A stretch of 44,034 nt of DNA. It comes from Chara braunii (taxonomy: Eukaryota; Streptophyta; Charophyceae; Charales; Characeae). The stretch is taken from the NCBI GenBank assembly GCA_003427395.1, contig BFEA01000357.1:555413-599446 (forward strand), read 5' to 3'. A program made the translations under genes and the position numbers. Positions 39,202 through 44,034 of this stretch are shown in pieces. Numbering within the stretch: the stretch's first letter is position 1; every line of letters begins with the position of its first letter. The notes below the pieces were generated by a model. The model did not search any database. It worked only from the letters and a program-made list of their open reading frames with translations, and was not told where the DNA came from.

Positions 39202-40548
39202 TGTAATGACCCGCCAAAACACAGACTGAGACACTGTTGATTCTGGGTTTTGCCGCTGGAATGTATGCCTTGCTGAGATTCTCGCATTTTGCTATGATTT
39301 CTAAGTTTGTGTGTGTGTGTGCGTGCCTGCTGGTCCACGTGCCTATCTGAGTGCTTGCCGGCATGACTGTGTGTGTAACCCGCAAGGGTTCTTGTTGGTT
39401 GAACGGCCCCGCAGGGCCGGTACTTACCTATGGCCGTGACTTTGAGGGTTGCAGCGGGGGAAAACACTCAAGTAGCGGGATAGGCCCACGACACCTAAAA
39501 CACCAGGAAAACACTCAAGTAGCAGGTAGGCCGGTACCACTCAAGTAGTGGTAGAAGTGTCGGGTATTGGAGGCCGAGCATAAGAAGACAAAGTTGGCAT
39601 TTTTAGAGGCCCGGTGGTGGTAGGTTAGAGGTAGGCCGGTACCAGTCCAAGTAGCCAGAGTCTAGGGCTTGTCGGACGATATCCGAGCCTACAATGATGT
39701 TTCCCTTCGTAAGGGAGGAGGTACCGGTTGTTGGGAGGCCGGTCGGCCTAGGAAGTCACTGCCCAAGAGGCCAGTAGGCCGACTTATCCTCAGGAGGAGC
39801 AAGCAGCTCCTCCTCATTTGCGGTATGCAAGGATTGGCCACATGCTGTTTGAGCAAGCGCTGGACTTAGGAAGCGCTGCCTGGAGGAGAAGAGTAGCTGG
39901 GCGCTCAGCCTGGCTATGGCGAACAACCCAGCTTGAGGAGGAAGAAGGGGGCGAAGGAGGAGAGTGGCAAGGTGCATATCTGCCTATGGTGGACACCATC
40001 TTCATCACCTTGTTGGGCACTGCATCTGGAAGGCCCCAGTTGGGGTAGTGCCACACCAATGGAGCTCGAGGCAGAGTCAGGCATGGCGGCTTAGTGAGCA
40101 GCGACATAGCTGCTTTGGGTTGTCCTTTGGACAGGAGTGCAGCGACATAGCTGCTTTGCGTTGTCCTTTGCACAGTAGGTCAGAGCCTTAGTAGTCCGCC
40201 ATAGCCTAGGAGTGTGAGAGGAGGAAGAAGGGGGGGAAGCCATAGCTATGGTGGACCTGTTGTTGTGTCAGCAATAAGAAGGAACTTCGGATATTGATTC
40301 TGGTTCATCCACTCATTGTTATTATTATTATTGGAAGAAGAATAAGATTGGCGAAGTGAAGGAGGAGGAAGGTGGAGAGAGAAGGGGGATATGTCATTGG
40401 TCTTGCTAGTGTACTTCTTCTTCTTGTTCTTCTTCCCTTTCTCTTCTTTGGTCTCTATCTCTTTGCAAGTGCTTTCATTTCTTTCGCAATTGGGTGGCAT
40501 TGTCTTTCATTGTGAATTTGCACTTTGGGACTGACCAGGATCGTAAAG
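39202..40548 (+). repeat. Family-A LTR, copy 2 (3' LTR of copy 1, 5' LTR of copy 2)
   Basis: It starts TGTAATGACCCGCC and is colinear with 28599-29964. The terminal CA is changed (ATCGTAAAG instead of ATCGTAACA). A polypurine tract lies at its left and a PBS at its right, so one LTR serves both internal regions. This indicates a tandem LTR-internal-LTR-internal arrangement. Antisense donor word decayed to ATAGGTAAGTACC near 39420. Confidence 0.92.
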
Positions 40549-40550
40549 AT

Positions 40551-40562
40551 TGGTATCGAAGC
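40551..40562 (+). promoter_or_regulatory. Primer-binding site, family A copy 2
   Basis: TGGTATCGAAGC, two bases after the LTR end. It has one more change than copy 1 and would prime poorly. Confidence 0.8.
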
Positions 40563-40597
40563 GGACTTACTTGCCTGCAAGAGGTGTTAGTCACCCT

Positions 40598-40647
40598 AAC
40601 CCTAATTTCGAATTAGGTTAGGGCTAACCTTATCGCGGATTAGGGTT
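40598..40647 (+). other. Leader hairpin, 24-base arms, copy 2
   Basis: Arm 1 at 40598-40621 and arm 2 at 40624-40647 repeat the copy-1 structure with a two-base GG loop. Some positions differ from copy 1 but the arm layout is retained. Confidence 0.82.
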
Positions 40648-41739
40648 GGAGGTTAGGGTTAAGAGGGGCAGTGAGGTATGTGGATGCTGCCCCCACTTGG
40701 TTCGGTCATGTGGGGTCGACATCAGACCTGACCAGGTTGCTTGAGCGATTGAATGGGGTGGCGAGACATGAAGAAGGCTGATTGGAGTAAGCGAGAGGGA
40801 GTAGAGAGTGAGAGGTACTCGCACCTGGAATCTGGACTTGAAGAAGACATTGAGTGACTTTTCGGATTCCCCTCAAGAGGGAGACTTCATCGGAGGCTGC
40901 CATATTTGCATCAAAGAGTTGCAAGTTGCTACTTTGGTTTTCAACATCGACGGAGTATCCCGCATAGTAACATGGGTGTAAGGAGGCCCTCTTAGTCATG
41001 TTAGGACACTTCGTGTAGTGGTAGCTAGGCGTCAGGACGACCTATGAGAGAGGGGGGTGAGTCGTTATCCATCGTTGGAGGCTGGGCCTCACAGGTAAGT
41101 GTCGTGTGACTTGGGTATGCCCATGGGTGGTTGCTTGGTTTTTCATGGCCTGCTGGGGTGTGCTGGGCTCTCTTCCTCTTCTCTGCGGTCTTGGTTGTGT
41201 GTGTGAGCATGTGGATTGCTTTCTCACCTGATGGAGGGATGGATGATGCATCTTGTTTTCAATGGTATATCTTTCTACAGTGCACTTTCTTTTCATTCTT
41301 AACGGCGGTAGGAGCAGGTTCTTGTTGAAAGTTGTCTTTTCTTTTTCAGTACGGTAGAGGCAGTTTGGGATTGACTTGGTACACCTCTCTCATTGGTCCT
41401 GGTCCACAACCTACTTGGGAACCTTTGGGACTAAGTGGGACCAAGCCTAATGGGACAGGACCTTGACGACCCAAATATGTTGTCGTCAGTGCATCTCTTT
41501 GTTGTTATGAATTTGGGGGACACACGGCTAGTAGGGACATTCCTTTCAAGGGGATCTTGACTGGTCTTACTGCATGTTCTCACACACTGCCCCACGTATG
41601 GCTCAACGACCATCTGCACCCCTCGAAATCTCCATTGCTGCAGTAATTTTCCTTCGGCTGACTTATTCGTGGTATATGTTCCTTATCAGGTTAGACAAGA
41701 GGGGATCTGTAGCTAATCCGATTGGGCCCGTTCGTTAAG

Positions 41740-42005
41740 TTTGTCCTCTCTTTCATTTGTTTTTAGTTTCTTTTTTTTAATTTTGATGCGTGAATGTCAT
41801 TTTCTAATTCCAAATGAATTGTCGCTAAGTCTGTCATCTCTTCATTTGTTTTTATTTTCTTTTTTTTAATTTTGTTGCGTGAATGTCATTCTCTAAGTCC
41901 AAATGAATTGTCGCTATGTCTGTCCTCTCTTTCATTTGTTTTTATTTTATTTTTTTTTATTTTGCTGCCTGAATGTCATTCTCTAAGTCCAAATGAATTG
42001 TCGCT
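41740..42005. repeat. About 90-bp unit, three tandem copies
   Basis: TTCATTTGTTTTTA, then GTGAATGTCATT (or CTGAATGTCATT), then CAAATGAATTGTCGCT is present three times, starting near 41741, 41831 and 41920. Copy 1 has one unit (31084-31170). It is a local expansion in the leader. Confidence 0.88.
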
Positions 42006-42069
42006 CCGACTACAAGTTCTACCTTCTGCTCTTTGTGATTTATTTGTTTTTCTTTTATATGAACTATCT

Positions 42070-43081
42070 ATGTCCCATATTGAGACGCTTGCGCAGAAAG
42101 TGGAAAGAGAGAGAAGGGAGAGAGAAGGCATTCTTTTTGAGAGTGTGAGGAGGGGTAAGAGGAGCGTTCGTCCAAACGTGAGTAAAGAGCGGAGCCCTCT
42201 TGAGAGATCTACTGATACCCCATCCTCCGGGATGGCAGACATCTCATACGCACAATGGCAGGCCATGCTAGACGCAGCGGCCGACCTCTCTTGAGAGATC
42301 TACTGATACCCCATCCTCCAGCATGGTAGACATCTCGTCCGCACAATGGCAGGCCATTCTGGACGCAGCGGCCGAGAACGAGAAACCGTTCTTTGATAAA
42401 CTTTATGAGGATGCGATACACAGAGAAAGGGAGGCAGCAGCAGCAGCCAAAGCCACAAGCATTGCTGCCCAAGCGACTCTCCTCGAGGTTCCGAAGTCTA
42501 GTGATGCCCGATTCAAGGAGAAGCGAGCTGCTGCCGTAGCAGCCATGGTCCAACTGCGGACCTTGGAAGATTTTGAGTCCCGTGTGACAGCTCTAGAGCA
42601 ATGGAACAAAGAGCTGTAGGCTGAGATGGTCAGCCTCAAACAAGCCCAACTGACTGCCCCTCGTCCTCATAATCGTCGTCCTGCTCAAGCCCCAGTCTCT
42701 TACTCTAACACAGTCCTCATGCAGAGAGCAAGTGGAACTATGACGAGTGCAGGAACCGGTGTCAGCTCCTCAAGCGGTAGCGCGGACAGTTCTGCACTGG
42801 TCCCAGTCCCAAATGCAGAACTTTCAACCCAAAATGCCACAGTCCTTACTAACGTACAATACGGCGGTCCCATAGTGGACAAGAGGGCGACCACGTTGCC
42901 ATCCAAGTACGACGGGAACGGGGCCATCACCTCTTGGATCAGCTCCATGCGCTCATACTTCGAGATACTGCGAACACCGCAGGAAGACCGAAGCATGATC
43001 ATGGGCACAAATATTGAGCCTGCCAGATGGAGTTTCATAGAACTGCAAGCTGTTAGTGCAGGTTATGAAGAATTGACCTAA
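42070..43081 (+). pseudogene. Gag (N-terminus and capsid), copy 2
   Basis: ATG at 42070 (MSHIETLAQKVERERREREG) begins the same protein as copy 1. About 88 bases covering the ADIS/QWQAMLDAAAE segment are duplicated in tandem (42200-42376), which creates a stop at 42294 and shifts the frame. The second copy starts MVDISSAQWQAILDAAAEN at 42323. TAG at 42617 replaces the CAG seen in copy 1 at 31691. The frame then carries the capsid start LPSKYDGNGAITSWISSM, SYFEILRTPQED and ARWSFIELQAVSAGYEEL, with the W and other positions of a Ty3 capsid. It ends at TAA 43079, the same site as in copy 1. Confidence 0.85.
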
Positions 43082-44034
43082 ATGAGTGGTTGAAAGTAAC
43101 TCCTGTACGTACTCTTGAGGACCTCCTCATCGCGCAGTATCAAGATAATTATGTAGTGTTCAAGGCAAGGCTAAGCTTGCGGCCCTCGAAAGCCAAAAAT
43201 GGAGGACTTCCATACAGGCTTTGGAGCAACATTTGACTATTCTGTTCACTACTCCAAACCTGGGATGGACTGTCTTGTATGGATGTAGTGCTGGGAGTGG
43301 CCCTTGAAGATTATGTCTCCCGACTATAACTCAAGGACCATTTGTCCTGGTGTGAGCCCCTGACGGATCTAGTCAACCTAAAAGCCAAACACCTCGCCAG
43401 GCTTGCGAAGACATCCGCTGCAGGCAAAACTTTACGATGCAAGTGGTACGGAAGCAGCAACCAGCTTGCCCTGCATGCGCATCGCGATGCTGAGGATCAG
43501 TCCTATGCGGATGATTTGTCTCTAGATGACGATCTAGAGCCAGACTCAGAAGTGGGCTGTTCTACATCAGCCCTTGAGTCTGACATGAATAACGATGAAA
43601 AGTGTAACGCCTTCAGAAAGACTGCTTCAAGCAAGGGGCCTAACTGCAGTTCAGGTAAGGGAACTATAGTACACCTCCCCAAGAATGCAAAGATCCCTGA
43701 CAAACCGGAGTATGCTTCCACCAAGCCTTGGGAAGCCCTCCGCATTAGTCAAAAGGAATGGGAAAGGAGATCCAAACTGCACGTGTGCTTGCATTGTCAA
43801 AAGCCTGAGCACGATGTGCAACATTGTTATCGTCTGTAAGGAAACAGGCAAAGGGCGTAGAAGAGTTATCAACACTCTCCACAACAAGGGAAGCTGAACA
43901 ATCAGCTGCAGGCCCGTCCCAGGAGCCTGAATTTTATCAACAGCCTGCTCTTGAAGCCCGGAGTGATGCTGAAACCAAGGCTGTCGTAGTTCAAGTACTT
44001 TACGCTAAGCACCCCCGCTCCCACCCGCACCCCC
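43082..44034 (+). pseudogene. Gag C-terminus with CCHC knuckle, copy 2
   Basis: After the shared break the text NEWLKVTPVRTLEDLLIAQY continues in another frame, then decays. From 43342 an open frame reads WCEPLTDLVNLKAKHLARLA, an acidic stretch (DDLSLDDDLEPDSEVG), NNDEKCNAFRKTASSKGPN, and CLHCQKPEHDVQHC with C-x2-C-x4-H-x4-C spacing, and ends at 43839. The remaining bases to the window end match copy 1 with small changes up to about 44005. The last 25 bases are C-rich and do not match. The rest of the element lies outside the window. Confidence 0.85.

Larger units (their letters stand above)
40563..42069 (+). other. Leader of family-A copy 2
   Basis: Colinear with 29980-31235 with some insertions, including about 40 extra bases near 41660-41700 and the tripled T-rich unit at 41740-42005. 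Antisense frames of 97 codons (40706-40999) and 84 codons (41042-41296) correspond in length and sequence to those of copy 1. Confidence 0.75.

Overview
This is a eukaryotic nuclear window made almost entirely of decayed LTR retrotransposons, satellites and simple repeats. I see no intact host gene, no CRISPR array, no bacterial operon and no complete RNA gene. A green-plant or streptophyte-alga genome is suggested by three things. The primer-binding sites match the 3' end of plant initiator-Met tRNA (TGGTATCAGAGC and close variants). The retroelements are Ty3 chromoviruses with a chromodomain after the integrase. A fragment of plastid 16S rDNA is embedded at about 9.3-9.6 kb. A charophyte such as Chara is my guess only. 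A run of exactly 200 N (22929-23128) is an assembly gap.

Layout. 1-3136 (minus): 3' part of a Ty3 chromovirus (RT fragment, RNase H remnant, integrase, chromodomain, GA tract, start of a family-A LTR). 3137-5369: a 2.2-kb TAGAG-type array that replaces the 5' part of the RT gene, then (GT)n. 5600-7200: short tandem repeats of about 38, 200 and 93 bp. 8138-9073: a Cys/His-rich ORF, then a family-B LTR with its PBS. 9275-9639: leader hairpin and the split plastid 16S piece. 10620-15638: a second element (PBS at 11589, gag N-terminus, zinc knuckle, retropepsin-like ORF). 16557-17048: an unassigned ORF. 17687-19500 (minus): a third element (LTR, PBS, coiled-coil gag pieces, and a TTGACC-rich minisatellite). 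19574-22677: a zinc-knuckle fragment, a related LTR, and a second family-B LTR. 23129-28598: mostly unassigned DNA with several tandem and dispersed repeats, including an array open on both strands.

28599-44034 holds two head-to-tail copies of one family-A element (LTR, internal, LTR, internal). In copy 1 the gag and protease are followed by about 4.9 kb of unrelated DNA (33336-38200), then an integrase tail, polypurine tract and the next LTR. In copy 2 only leader and gag are inside the window. Both gag genes are broken by stops, frameshifts, a deletion (copy 1) and a duplication (copy 2), and both carry the same frame break. Each leader has a roughly 24-bp-arm inverted repeat shortly after the PBS.

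The pieces do not form a working pathway. Most functional inferences concern retroelement biology: PBS, polypurine tract, TATA boxes, leader structure, gag, protease, RT and IN. The most unusual observations are the RT-array fusion, the 16S fragment split at one point by about 200 bp, the conserved leader hairpin, the excess of GCTATGGC/GCCATAGC words in LTR-like DNA, and the 55-bp perfect duplication inside a repeat open on both strands. Similarities and counts were judged by eye.
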